A DNA stretch of 64,000 nt from Cycas panzhihuaensis (lineage: Eukaryota; Cycadophyta): the NCBI GenBank assembly GCA_023213395.1, contig CM041465.1, forward strand, positions 134,919,741-134,983,740, read 5' to 3'. The notes beneath the pieces were generated by a model. It was not told the DNA's origin and searched no databases. It saw nothing but the letters and a program-made list of their open reading frames with translations. Below, piece after piece: positions 34,801 through 45,721 of the stretch; position 1 is the first letter of the stretch; every line of letters begins with the position of its first letter. Both the position numbers and the translations under genes were made by a program.

Positions 34801-35430
34801 CTCAACATTTGATAACTTACCTAAGGTTTCTAAATAAACATCGCCATCAGCTTCATCGGAGGTTTTTGCAACCGTGGAAAACGTAGCTTTAGGTGACTTT
34901 CCCTTATCAACCTTGACTCGACACTGGCTCTTCATATAGTTAGCCTTCCCACATCTCTAGCAAACTAAAGTTTCTCTACTTAGAGATTTAGATTTTCCTC
35001 TAAATTTTGCCTCTCTATTCCTAGGTCTTTATTGGTTGCGATCCAATGTTTGACCTCTCACTGCTAATGCTTCTTTTGAATAATCCTTAGAATATTTTTG
35101 CCTTGTCTCTTCTGGTAGTAGAGTAATAACAACATCATCAAATTTTAGGGTGGTAATAGTCGTGCTGCTAATCGTCATTATTAGATTATCCAAAGAATCA
35201 AGAAGCGAACATAACAGGGTAATACACTTGTCTTCTTCAGATATTGTTACCCCAACTAAAACAAGCTAGCTCATCATGGTGTTAAATGCAATGAGATGAT
35301 CTACAACTGCATCTCCATCACTCATCCTGAGTGAATATAGCTTTTTCCAAAGAAATAGCTTATTAACTAGGGACTTTGTTTGAAACAAAACCTCTAATTT
35401 TCTCCACAGATCAGTTAATTTTTAACTTTT
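34801..35430 (-). pseudogene. Copia B gag, C-terminal part
   Basis: Minus strand from about 35425: KLTDLWRKLEVLFQTKSLVN, KLFLWKKLYSLRMSDGDAV, ISEEDKCITLLCSLLDSLDN (UBN2 helices). The knuckle at 34962-34921 has C-x-x-C-GKAN-Y-MKSQ-C with a stop inside and His changed to Tyr. The first residue kept here continues exactly from the gag N-terminal part that ends at about 40015 on the plus strand (NVATEST then KLTDLW). No gag N-terminus or 5' LTR exists on this side. Confidence 0.9.
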
Positions 35431-37040
35431 TGATGAGCTAATTATCACTTCCCTAATTATCGTATTTTTGGTGTTATCAAAAATGTGACTGGTCATGTTT
35501 TTAGAGTAAAGTCGCATTTTTAGTAGGTATAAAAATATGGCCAATCATATTTTTGACTATTTGCTTGTCACTACCCAGATTTGATGGATTCTTATCTCTT
35601 CAATGCCCAAGAATGTTGAGGAGTGTTGTGTGACTCATTGTAGAGAAAAAATATGTGATTTACTCAAGTTTTTATTAGATTTTTTGTGATGTTTATAGAT
35701 CTTTTGAGAACTGCTACTACTGTAACTCAAGATTGATTTTTATAGTGCTTATGGGTGAAATTAAGAGAAGAATTTAATGTTATAACTTGTTGCTTCATTA
35801 ATGTTTAACTATTGATGGTTTAATCTTCTACTTTTATGGTTTTCTTTTAAAGTTTTAGCCTCAAAGTTCTTCTAAATTGGTAGGGTCTTTCCTATGTGAT
35901 TTTTTAACTTGTTCCACTATTTCTTTGAAGGTTTCCTTTTGCCTAGAATTTGCTTCTTCTTTTAATTGATTATTGTAGTGATCTTGTATGTATTTTTGGC
36001 TTGAAATACTTGTTGAAAGGCCAACCCTTTGTGGGGTTCATAAGGGATAGACTAAGGTGGGGCATGGCCATCTCTCCATCGTTCATGTAGTTACCCCTTT
36101 CCATTCTTGTATAACAGTTTGTATTTTAAGTACTTTGCCATCCCTTTTGGCTTTGTTTAGATGTGGTTAAGCTCTTCTTGTTTGTTGTTTCTTTTCCTTT
36201 ACTTGTTTTAAAAGAGAAAGATGGAAAGAATTGATTAAATTAAAGAAATAAGCTATTATGAGGCAGATTTATAAATTAGGAAAGAAGTCTTGGATTATTA
36301 TTGAGTTTTCTTATTTGCATGCAACTTCCAAAACATCTAAAAATTCATTTTTAATAGCAACAATACATCCTTAAAGTCTCTCTTTTTGCATCACAGGGAA
36401 TTCATTCAAAGAAAAGATTATATGCATGAGAGGTAAAATCTTTTAAATAGCATTGGATATTGTCAATTTCTTTAAAAGTTTGCATAAAGCAATTGCATAG
36501 TGTGTTTTATCTTTTATTGCTATTTTTTCTTTCATTATAAAGAGTGCATGTTGCATCTAAAAGATTAGTTTCATAGTTGCCCTAGTATCTTTTATCTTTA
36601 AAGCAAAAAAAAAAAAAATACAAAAAGCACATTGCATGCATCTAGTTTTTGTTCTTCCTTGATTAGTTAAAGTTAGAGTCGACATTTTTTGCTTCATAGA
36701 TTACCTTGGTTTAGCTTGTTTCATTTTGTTAAACATAAAAAATAAATAAAATAATAAAACAACAAAAAAATAAGAGAAAAAGAAAGAAATTTTTTTCATT
36801 TTCTTAACCCTTGCCTTTATTCTAGTAAAACTCAAAAGGTTGAAAAGATCGAAGGATAGGAGTCCCTAGGAAGGATATTAAAAATATTGTTAGAGCCATC
36901 ACCCCCCTTATATCCAAGCCTTTCGTCACTTTATTCACCCATCTCTTATTGGATGACATAACTAGGTAAAGACTCCTCCTTAGGAGTTAGGTAAAGGTGG
37001 TTACTTAGATAATCTTAAATCTCATATCTCCTAGTTTTAA
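35431..37040 (+). repeat. T non-coding unit, partial
   Basis: Begins abruptly at the copia B breakpoint inside the palindrome tract ('tggtgttatcaaaaatgtgactggtcatg', about 35469). Continues with 'ccagatttgatgg' (about 35576), a block shared with 42000-42120, 'ggccaaccctttgtggggttcataagggatagac' (about 36017), A-rich tails, and 'aggagtccctaggaaggatatt' then 'gactcctccttaggagtta' (36858-36990). No gene. Confidence 0.7.
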
Positions 37041-37740
37041 TTGATATAAAAGGAAACATCCCATTGATCGAGAGATATATAGTTTAGGTCCACCCAAGAT
37101 GATATCAATTGTTCCTATTGCTTTACTCATTGATGAATAAGATCTACATGTGCTTTATATTTACATCTTATTAAAAATACACCTAATAGTTTTACACTTG
37201 TTACACACTCACTCATATGAGTATCCTTATCTTATGACTCTATGACTTTGTCTAGTAAGGTTCCTTATCATTAATCTCCTTTATTTATTACTTGGCTTAA
37301 TTTTCATGAGAAGAAACTTTTATTACACCAGCATCGTAATGTTTTACCTCCTAAAGGTGAAATATCTTCCTCTCCCAAATTAAGTCAAGCATAAGTTGGG
37401 GAGATGAGAGAAGTGAATGTGATCTCCACTATTTCTCTTCTTTCTAGAGAGTCTTTTAAACATACTCCATTATCCCTTGTTTAGATATCTTCACCTATAA
37501 GTGTTTCTTCAACCAATGAACCTAGTATCCATGAAGTGCTTAGTTTATATTGGGAATTACTAAGTCAAATTACTCCTCTTTTACAAGTACCTTTAATTAT
37601 AAATCTTTTCCCAAGTCTAGACCATTAGTCTTCTAAGAGTGTTTCTCTTATAGAGTCATCTCATCATCTTTAATCTAAGAGTAAGAATTTTATTTTGAGA
37701 GATCTTTGTCATCTTGTCCCTTCTGAACATAATGAGATAA
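37041..37740 (+). pseudogene. T pre-RT spacer, copy 2
   Basis: Matches 4740-5410 in the same reading frame and order: an SLSYDSMTLSSKVPYH stretch, PPKGEISSSPKLSQA, ISVSSTNEPSIHEVL and SKNFILRDLCHLV. Immediately after, near 37740, the sequence jumps to the equivalent of 8240, so RT, RNase H and integrase (about 2.8 kb) are missing. Confidence 0.72.
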
Positions 37741-39005
37741 TTTAAGTGCTCTCCATAATGAGGGCAAACTATGACTCCAAGATCTTTATCATTTAGTGAG
37801 CTAAAACTAAGGATGATCCTACTTATTCTATTTTCCCAACCATCACTTTCATGAAATAGAAGCATTCCTCTTTCTCTACTTCTACTATTGATTGAGTTTT
37901 AAGCTCTTTTGCATATGAATTATTCTTAATGACCATGTAAGACTATTATCACTTCAACAGATATAAGCTTTGGTCATTAAACCCACACCTCTATTTTGGG
38001 TATTTTTATTAAACCTCTATTAACTTTCTCTTCTATGTTCCAAACTTAGGAGAAAATGTAGGCCCCTAGATCCATCTTCAATGTTGTAACTAGATATAGA
38101 ACTAAGTCATCAACTTTAGTTAATGGATGCAATACTTTATTCTCTTTTGATGCTTACCTTTTAATATAGAGCTTTGATTTACTTATACACCTTTCATATA
38201 TTCTTAGTTAGCCTTATATTCAATATGATCCTTAGTATTCTCCTACTATAGTTAGAAGGTTTTTACTTATTTTTCTACCTTCCCTTTACACTCAAAGGCA
38301 CTGTGATTTAGAGATCCTTTCATTTTTCGTAGTTTAATCCTTGAGGAATTTAGTTGATGCCTCTTATTACCTTAGTTTTGTTAAAACGGATCATCCTTCT
38401 TGTACTATGAGACGTTTTTTCATGATTAGTTATGTCATTAATTATTTTTTATGTGTTTTCTCTTTATCTTATCTTAGCAAAAATTATATGATGATCATAG
38501 TCAATATGGTGAATGAGTATCTTCTAAAAAGTGGATTTAGCAATGCTTGGTTTACCGTGACCCTTATTTGAACTATTATATGGAATGATATAGTTGATAG
38601 TGATTAAAAAGTAAAGGGGAAAAGACAAGTCAAAGAGTTAAAAAAAATAAAAAAGTAAGTAAAAAAAAAAAAAGTGAGTAAAGTTATCAATTTTTAGCAC
38701 CATCTTACTATCTAGAGCAAGTTATGTAATGGCCTCATCTCTACCCACATCCATTATAAGTTGGGTTCATTTGGATGCATCATTTAGGACCTCTAAATTT
38801 AATTGCTCCAGCCCACCATGGCCTTAATTATGATCAAAACCTATTTGACACCATTGTATCCCTTGTTGTTAGCTTAGTCATGATCCATCCTCTCTTATTT
38901 TATAGTAGAAAATAACTTCCTTTTCATAATAACTAGTTCCTCATAGATTGATTCCTACCCCTTCTCTTATTAATCACTTAGTCTTTGAGTATTATTCCTC
39001 TTTAC
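37741..39005 (+). other. T post-integrase spacer, copy 2
   Basis: Follows 8240-9540 step by step: 'catatgaattattcttaatgacc' (37913; copy 1 at about 8408), 'ggcccctagat' (38061; copy 1 'ggcccctagct'), open stretch 38341-38571 with MVNEYLLKSGFSNAWFTVTL, the A/G-rich Lys/Arg run at 38590-38675, and 'ccatggcattgag' at the aRNH start. No domain recognised. Confidence 0.62.
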
Positions 39006-39006
39006 C

Positions 39007-39190
39007 ATGGCATTGAGTATATATATTAATGGAGTTAGTAGGGGTAACCCAAAACCATTTGTTATTCCATGGGTAATATACGATCAATTAGGTAATCTTT
39101 TAATCTCTTCTAGCTTCTTTTTACTTTAAGCAACTAACAAAAAAGTCAAGTATATATCAATCATAGGAGTCTTAATAGATGTATTATACT
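39007..39190 (+). pseudogene. aRNH copy 2, N-terminal half
   Basis: From ATG near 39010: ALSIYINGVSRGNPKPF and VIYDQLGNLLIS, then ATNKKVKYISIIGVLIDVLY. Relative to copy 1 the first catalytic Asp is Asn and the Glu is Lys. Both are G-to-A changes. Ends at 39190 at the copia B LTR and resumes on the minus strand at 31146. Confidence 0.82.
39186..39190 (+). repeat. Target site duplication of copia B (5' side), ATACT
   Basis: ATACT directly before LTR TG at 39191; partner at 31147-31151. Confidence 0.88.
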
Positions 39191-39692
39191 TGTCAGATAT
39201 ATTGAACACTTTGTAAGTGTTACATGGGTATAGGCGTTACACCTAAACCTTTTTGTACGGTCTGGGGGCTCGTTATAGGGCTCCTGACTGGGTGGGTCTA
39301 GGGGCCAACAACCCCCCAAGTGGGGGTTCAGGGGCAAAAGCCCCCAAGAAAAAAATTTGGGTGTCTTCTAGGGGTCTTTGTCGACCCAATGGTTTATGTC
39401 CATTATATTGTAAAATTGCAAGGCAGTATCTTGTAATGTTATGTCTATATATTCTTATATAACGACACATGTAACATATGAACATGATGTAATAGTCATG
39501 GATGAGTCAAGGAGAAGAGTTAAGGTTCATCTCTATAATTTTTTAGCCGTTGCACAAATTAATAAAAGGTCTATGCTTAGACCTGAATCTCCTACTGTTC
39601 TTTGTTAAGTGTTTGATTTGTTTATGTTATTTGTTCTTTGCATAGTTTAGAGTTCTATTATCACATTACTTTTCGGTTATATTTTCTTTTCA
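39191..39692 (+). repeat. Copia B 5' LTR
   Basis: 502 bp, TGTCAGATATAT to TTTTCA. Contains a GC-rich block at 39258-39350 with the hairpin GGGGC-AAAA-GCCCC, then 'aataaa' near 39562. Pairs with 31152-31637 of opposite orientation. Confidence 0.93.
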
Positions 39693-39694
39693 TT

Positions 39695-39706
39695 TGGTAT
39701 TAGAGT
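39695..39706 (+). other. Copia B primer binding site
   Basis: TGGTATTAGAGT, initiator-Met-tRNA type, two bases after the LTR. Confidence 0.9.
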
Positions 39707-39778
39707 TAAGGGTTTTAGTTCTGTGGGAAGCCATTTGGTAAGTAGGAGCCTTATGTAGTGAACTTGAGTGCGAAGATC

Positions 39779-40015
39779 ATGGAAAGAACTACAAAGATAG
39801 AGATTGAAAAGTTCAATGGCCAGAATTTTGAGCTGTGGAAGCTAAAGATGGAAGATATCCTCGTCGAGAAGGATCAGTGGATCATTGTAGTAAGAACAAA
39901 GCCCACAACCATGAGAGATGAAGATTAGAAGAAGCTTGATTGAAAGGCAATCAGTTCAATAAGGTTATACCTTTCAGACATGGTATTGCTGAATGTTGCC
40001 ACAGAGTCTACAACA
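39779..40015 (+). pseudogene. Copia B gag, N-terminal part
   Basis: Starts at ATG 39779: MERTTKIEIEKFNGQNFELW then KLKMEDILVEKDQW, the canonical copia gag N-terminus, with stops near 39927 and 39942, then SIRLYLSDMVLLNVATEST. Copia homology ends at about 40012-40018, where T 3'-module sequence begins. The missing remainder is found inverted at 35430 and below. Confidence 0.92.
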
Positions 40016-40310
40016 TAAGTAAACCTTTTACTTACCCCATTTTAATCTTTTATTTATCTCCTTGATTTTATTCCTTCCCTAACCTTGTCTTTCTTAAACC
40101 ATGCTACTCCGAAACAAGTATAAACTACCATGTATATAGTATTACAAAGAAAAAGAAAAGAAAAGGTATATAACCAAAAAAGAACAAAACAAATAAAAAA
40201 TGATAAATCATTACATGTTTCATTGGACAAATCACACTAATGAATGTATCCTATGCGCAAATATAAATGAGAGTAGGGGGGATAAAAGCTTTAGAGATAA
40301 GTAATCACTC
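40016..40310 (+). repeat. T 3' module, copy 2
   Basis: Same order as 44830-45115: 'ccttttacttaccccattttaatcttttattt', 'agtataaactaccatgtatat', A-rich run, 'cactaatgaatgtatc', then a 'gggggataaaagc' purine block. Confidence 0.7.
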
Positions 40311-40853
40311 TGAGTTTTTAGGCACCTATTGATGAGTCTAAATTAGGACATGATGACAAACTATGAGCTTCCATTTCCTTGTTGATGAGTATAAACTATG
40401 ATAAGACCTTACTCCTAGATTTTAGGCACCTATTGATGAGTCTAAACTAGGATAGGACGACAAACTCTAAGCTTCTATTTCCTTGTTGATGAGTATAAAC
40501 TATGACAAGACCTTGCTCTGAGACCTCTATATCTATTAATGAGCCTAAACTATGATAGGGATCCCTCTAAAGTCAATTGTTAATGAGGTTAAAAGATGAC
40601 AATCACTCTCCAAAAGCCCTGACCCCATTAATAAGGCTAAACTATGATGGGTTTACTCTAAAAAGTCATCTATTAATGAGCTTAAACTATGATAGTCCAT
40701 CCTTTTTACCCTGGTAAGAAGATTTTGCTATGAAAAGTCACCTGTTAATGAGCTTAAACTATGACAGTCTATCCTTTTTACTTCAACAAAAAGACTTTCC
40801 TCTAATACTTAGTTAATGAGAGATAAACTATAACCAGATATATATTAGAAGCT

Positions 40854-41189
40854 CATCCAGTTTATGGATGTTTAGTGATAAAGTCCCATCTAGTTTATGG
40901 GCAATAGATAGCATTTGTTTGAAGGTAAAAGTCCCATCCAATTTATGGGTATTAGGTAAGTTTTTAATAACAGTAGGTACCTAGTTCTTTTAGGTGAGAA
41001 GATAAACATAGTGATGTTTATGAGTTGAATACCCAGTCCTTTTGGGTAACAAAGTTGAATACCTAGTCCTTTTTGGGTAACGTGTTTAATACCCAATCCT
41101 TTTAGGTAATTTGATAGATGCCCAGTCCTTTTAGATAAGGAATGTGAATGACGCATCTTTTAGTTAAGACTACTCAATCCTTTCGAGTA
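40854..41189 (+). repeat. Array of short hairpins
   Basis: Successive small stems: CATCC/GGATG (40854-40870), CCCAT/ATGGG (40885-40901), CCCAT/ATGGG (40933-40949), ACCT/AGGT (40980-40995), TACCC/GGGTA (41030-41048), TACCT/GGGTA (41060-41079), TACCC/AGGTA (41090-41108), TACTC/GAGTA (41171-41189). Loops are AT-rich and similar to one another ('agtcctttt'). On the opposite strand it gives a false repetitive KGLGIQL reading. Confidence 0.75.
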
Positions 41190-43111
41190 ACTCTACCATA
41201 AAAAATAGTATCCCATCATCAATACATTTCATTAGTCCCTATAACTTTCTCTAGAGTAATGAACACTCACATCATTGCCACCTCTTACCATCCTATGTCT
41301 CTTTATAGAATAAGAGCCTCAAGTACTAAGGGGGCAAATGTTTTATTAAAACTTAGCCTCCTTAGTTGTATTTAGATTATGTTGGTAAATTGATGCATGT
41401 TATATAGTTTTATTGGTAGTGATTGATGTATGTTAATTCTACTTGATGGATTGGACCTTGTTTTATTGAAATGATCTGTGATTATTTATTGATGAAATGT
41501 AATGAATGATGATGTAATAGGTATTCCTATCATTCTGCCAATGACGTAAACAACAAAGTTGTTTTTATGACTAACTTAACCCCATACTTATTTCAAAATT
41601 TGTTATTTTTAAATTTTTTATCCTTAATTTCACCTAATTTTTTATCATTTTTGGGCTTGTGTTTATCATGTTCATCATGTTTTGAGCCTCTCTCCTCATT
41701 AATAAAGTAATTTATACTTTAATTTATCAATAAAAATTATTTTTTGACATTTTTAATGAGTTATTTTTTCCTTCTAACTAATCATCACATTTTTTACTAC
41801 ATGCATGTAAAACTCAGCTAGCGTGCCAAAATTTTGCATGCCACCACCTAGATTTAGTGGGATTTGATTCTCTCAATGCCTATAAGTTTTATAAAAAGAT
41901 TGTTGATCATAGTTTTTGATATGGATAGAGAAAGAGATATAGAATAGAAGAGAGTTGAGAATTAGAAAGGAAGAAGAGATTCTTTCTCTTTGATTGAGAG
42001 ATTTTATGAAAAGTTCTTAGAGAATTCTTGACAACTACTACTGTGTTTTTCGGAGACTTGATTTTTTGAAGTTATTGGGTGAAATCTGAAAGAAGTTTTA
42101 CTAATGTGGTACTACTACTCAATTTTTGATAGTCTAAGCTTTCATCTCTTTAGATCATCATCAATTTTTGCTTCAAACTTCCTTAGATTTGGTAAGATCT
42201 TTCCTATTGGCTTTCAATCTTATTTCATGTTGTCTTGAAGGTAATTTTATCTTAGAATTATTTCTTTTCATTGGCTTATTATTATTTGGACTTTTAGAAT
42301 TGAAATATATGCTAAAAGATCTACCCTTTGTGGGGTTCCTTAAGGATAGACTAGGGTGGGGAATGGTCATCTTTCCACCATACATCTAGCTACTCCTTCC
42401 CACTCTCTCATAATAGCCTATATTTTAGTTGGATTGTTGCTCTTGTTTGGCATTGTTTGACTCTTATTTGGCCTATTTGGATTGTTTTTGCTTCTTTCTT
42501 TGCTCTTGTTTTGAAGGAAAGTGTGTGGAAAAGGTTAGTCAAGTGAAAAGAAAACTGTTATTCTAAGGTACTCTTTACAATAAGAAGGAATATTGGTCTT
42601 GCATCTATCATTGTATGCACTTTTATTTTTAAGTTAGCTCTTGCATCTTGAGAATCAAAAGTTGATAGTGTTGTTTGGTTAGAATATCTCTAATTTTTAA
42701 CTTTTATATTGGGTTCAAGGATTCCTTTTGGAGCTCTTACTAGTCCAATCGTGATAGAACCTTTGGTTAATCTTACATTTGTGATTATTGTTCAAATTTA
42801 TGACTTGTCCATAATCTCATAAGTCTGAAAATCATCACAAAATAGAAGTAGTTTCCTTTATGATTCTCTCTTTCTATTCATTACTTCATTATTTTTAAAA
42901 GAATTAGTTGCATGCATCAAGGTTAGACCATATTAACTAGTCTTACATGTAAATTAATCTTTTTCGAAAAGATATTTGCATAAAGATTATGTGAATATTT
43001 TTAGATTTTATTTGCATGGCATTATCTCTCTTAAAATGAATCATGTATGTTGTCTGCAAGAAATCCACTTCATAGTTACGTGTGCATCCTTTATCTTGAA
43101 AACAAAAAAAG

Positions 43112-43359
43112 GATTTACATGCATAGTTTCTAGTGTGTTTATTTAAAAATAAAAAATAAAAAAACACTTGCATGAAAAAAAAAGACTTGCATGCATAGTT
43201 TCTAATGTGTTTGTTTAAAGAAAAATAACAAAGAAACACTTGCACGTAAAATAAAAAGGACTTGCATGCATAGTTTCTAGTGTGTTTGTTTAAAAAAAAC
43301 AACAAAAAAGCATTTGCATGTATAAAAAAAGACTTACATGCATAATTTCTAGTGTGTTT
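43112..43359 (+). repeat. Four copies of a 72-75-bp tandem repeat
   Basis: Each copy begins with GACTTGCATGCATAGTTTCT or a close variant, at 43112, 43184, 43259 and 43331, followed by an A-rich tail. Confidence 0.9.
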
Positions 43360-43942
43360 ATTTGAGATTTCATTATAAAAAGAGAAAAAACAAAAACAAA
43401 AAGATTGACGTGAGTTTGATTCCGTGGTTTCTTTGATTGTATCATTTTACTCTTTTGGATTTGTACCCTTGTAGTAATCAAAACCTAGAAACCCAAATAA
43501 GATAAACTATTATTTCCATTAGCTTATCCTCTTCTACATCTTAGTAAAACTTGAAAAGTTGAACCAATTATAAGAAAGGAGTCCCTAGGAAGGATCTTGA
43601 GGATATTGTAATTGTGAATCCGAACTTAGAACTCCTTCATCAAGTTGTGTAGGTTGGTGGATTCTGTCACCTTATTTCACATGTACACCTTTCATCATAC
43701 CCACTTTCACTAAGGTAGACGACACTACTAGGCAAAGACTCCTTCTTAGGAGTTAGGCAAAGATGGTACTTTAGGTCTCTTTTGAGCTTCATATTAGATC
43801 TTCCCCAAGCCCCAAACCATCTTTTGGGTAGCCTTACTAAGGATCTAAACTAAGACCCCCCTAGAATACCATCTACTTACTAGGGACAAACCTTGAACCA
43901 CCACTTTATTGATCATATTATCTCTAAATACTAGTCCTATTT

Positions 43943-44400
43943 TCCTATGGCATTAAGTATATTCACTAATGGGTGTAATAGAGGTCACTTAGGACTGTTT
44001 TCTTCTATTTAGGTGATCTATGACCAATTGGGAAATCCTCTCCTCTTTACTAGCCTATTTATATCTAGAGAAACTAATAATAAAGCCAAATATTCTACCA
44101 TTATAGGAGTATTATTTGATATCTCTCACTTTTATCTTGGACACATTATTATATATTTTGATTCTTAGGTTGTAGTCTACTAGTTAGCTGGGATATATCA
44201 TGTGTACTCTTTATGACTCCTCCTTCATCATTAGGCTTCATCATTATTCTCACTATTTTCTTTAGTTACTATCTAGTATATTCCTTATTCCCTTAATATT
44301 AAAGCTAACGCTCTTATCTCTTCTATCTTGGATGATTACTTTGACTAACCTTTATCTCTTAGTTAGTGGCACCTCACTTCAAAATGATTATAAACTACCA
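43943..44400 (+). pseudogene. aRNH copy 3
   Basis: MALSIFTNGCNRGHLGLF, VIYDQLGNPLLF, ETNNKAKYSTIIGVLFD, IIYFDS, then LAGIYH and NIKANALISSILDD. First catalytic Asp is Asn, Glu is Lys, second Asp is kept; several stops. Upstream lies the T unit ending at 43780 with no RT or integrase, so this T copy lost all of pol except aRNH. Confidence 0.75.
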
Positions 44401-45145
44401 CTCTATAAAGAATATAAACTACTAGTTTTGGAAGTTAAAAGTTTAAGTAGTATGAGGGTTAAGATTATAGGTTTAAGACTGGAATGAAGTCTTTAAAAGA
44501 ATAGACCCACGTGGGAATCTTAGGCTATGGAGGATCTTAGTAGGGGGGAAGATCTTAAAAGCTTATTGACCCTAGAAGGAGCCAATGAGGAATCCAATAT
44601 ACTAAAAAAACTAGTTATTTATCAAGTGAGATTAATTTTTCATTCTATAAATAATATGTATTATTTATGATATACTATATAAATATGGATGTTACTCTAT
44701 GTTTATATGATCTATTAGGAGTATGATGTGAATTGTATGAGTTTTTCTTTCAAGAGATTTACGTTATTCCATCTTCTACTTTTATAAACCTATTACCATT
44801 TATTTTAGATAGTTTATATTTACAGAAATAGAATTAGTAAGCCTTTCATTTACTCCATTTTATCTTTTATTTGTTTTCCATCCTTCATTACTCCTTATAA
44901 TGTTTTTCTTTTCAAAACCTCTTTATACTCTAGAATGAGTATAAACTATCATGTACATACTAAGAAGAAAAATAAAAAATATATAAAATCAAAAAAAGAA
45001 CAAAAAAAATATTAAAATTACTATATATTTCTATAGATCATTATACTGATGAATGTATATCATGTTTAGTTTATAAAAAGGGAAATAAAAGAGAAAAGAG
45101 TTCAGAGTTAATCATCCATTACACATAAGTTTCAAAGAAAAAGTG

Positions 45146-45208
<63 letters not shown>

Positions 45209-45434
45209 AGAAAATATAGTATATCTATCACTCATGTGACTTATGATATAACAGTTGAGGCTCACAAAATGCCTTATGCATCTCCCTCTTATCCCTCTAT
45301 ATATACAAAATACATTTATCCCTGTGAGCCTTGATGAGATATCTCTTGTACTCTTAGTTCTTCTCTCTCTCCTCTACCTGAGGTATATCCATATATAGAC
45401 TCTCTACAAGGTAGAAGATATCATCCCTATTGTA
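44401..45434 (+). repeat. T 3' region, copy 3
   Basis: Contains the 3' module at about 44830-45115 ('tttactccattttatcttttatttg', 'gagtataaactatcatgtacat', A-rich run, 'actgatgaatgtatatc'), then a (TA)n run and CT-rich sequence comparable to 10290-10370. Interrupted at 45440 by copia C; resumes at 53001. No gene. Confidence 0.6.
45150..45206. repeat. (TA)n microsatellite
   Basis: About 28 TA units. Confidence 0.97.
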
Positions 45435-45439
45435 CTATA

Positions 45440-45721
45440 TGACAAGGTCATTATATTAGTTGATTATTTCTAAAAAGTGTTTTAAGTGAACTTTAAACTA
45501 GACCACTTAACTGAAATGCACTTTCATATATATTATGTGTAATTTTATTTTACCTAACTCTAATTCTCCTTCTCTCAATATAAAAGTAAAAGCTTAATGA
45601 AGGAGGCTCATTCTGACCTCCCTATTTATGAGAGCTACTCTCTTTCTCTCAAGTCTCTCTTGCTCTCATATTTGCCTTTATGTTAAGTGCATGGAGATGA
45701 AGGATAGATCCACTTTTTTTA
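45440..45721 (+). repeat. Copia C 5' LTR
   Basis: TGACAAGGTCATTAT start; end before the decayed primer site TGTAGTATAAGAGC at 45722. Start set by alignment to 52739 and by the flanking CTATA. Confidence 0.78.

Larger units (their letters stand above)
40311..43780 (+). repeat. T non-coding unit, plus orientation
   Basis: Complete succession: 'tgatgagtctaaactagga' and 'taatgagcttaaactatgaca' repeats (40330-40760), hairpin array (40854-41189), degraded conserved hairpin (about 41290), palindrome tract (41600-41800), 'gccaccacctagatttagtggg' (about 41840), 'tctaccctttgtggggttcc' (about 42322), 73-bp repeats (43112-43359), 'ggagtccctaggaaggatctt' (about 43579) and 'gactccttcttaggagtta' (about 43737). 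It follows the 3' module directly, so the antisense-ORF region is missing here. No gene: open stretches at 42168-42389 and 42943-43305 arise from the repeats. Confidence 0.72.

Noticed and set aside
39253-39485. Open frames on both strands (39253-39462, 39273-39485) and likewise 57260-57476
   Set aside because: They lie in GC-rich LTR blocks where stops are rare by composition; both strands are open and no domain is present.
40890-41156. Minus-strand repetitive KGLGIQL protein
   Set aside because: Arises from the hairpin array; the frame is not kept in the other T units.
42168-42389. 73- and 70-codon ORFs on opposite strands
   Set aside because: They lie in the T non-coding unit; the matching blocks at 36000-36120 and 62920-63020 have stops in these frames.
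43112-43359. CRISPR-like regular repeats
   Set aside because: The spacers are A-rich and similar to each other, and the context is a plant retrotransposon, so this is an ordinary tandem repeat.
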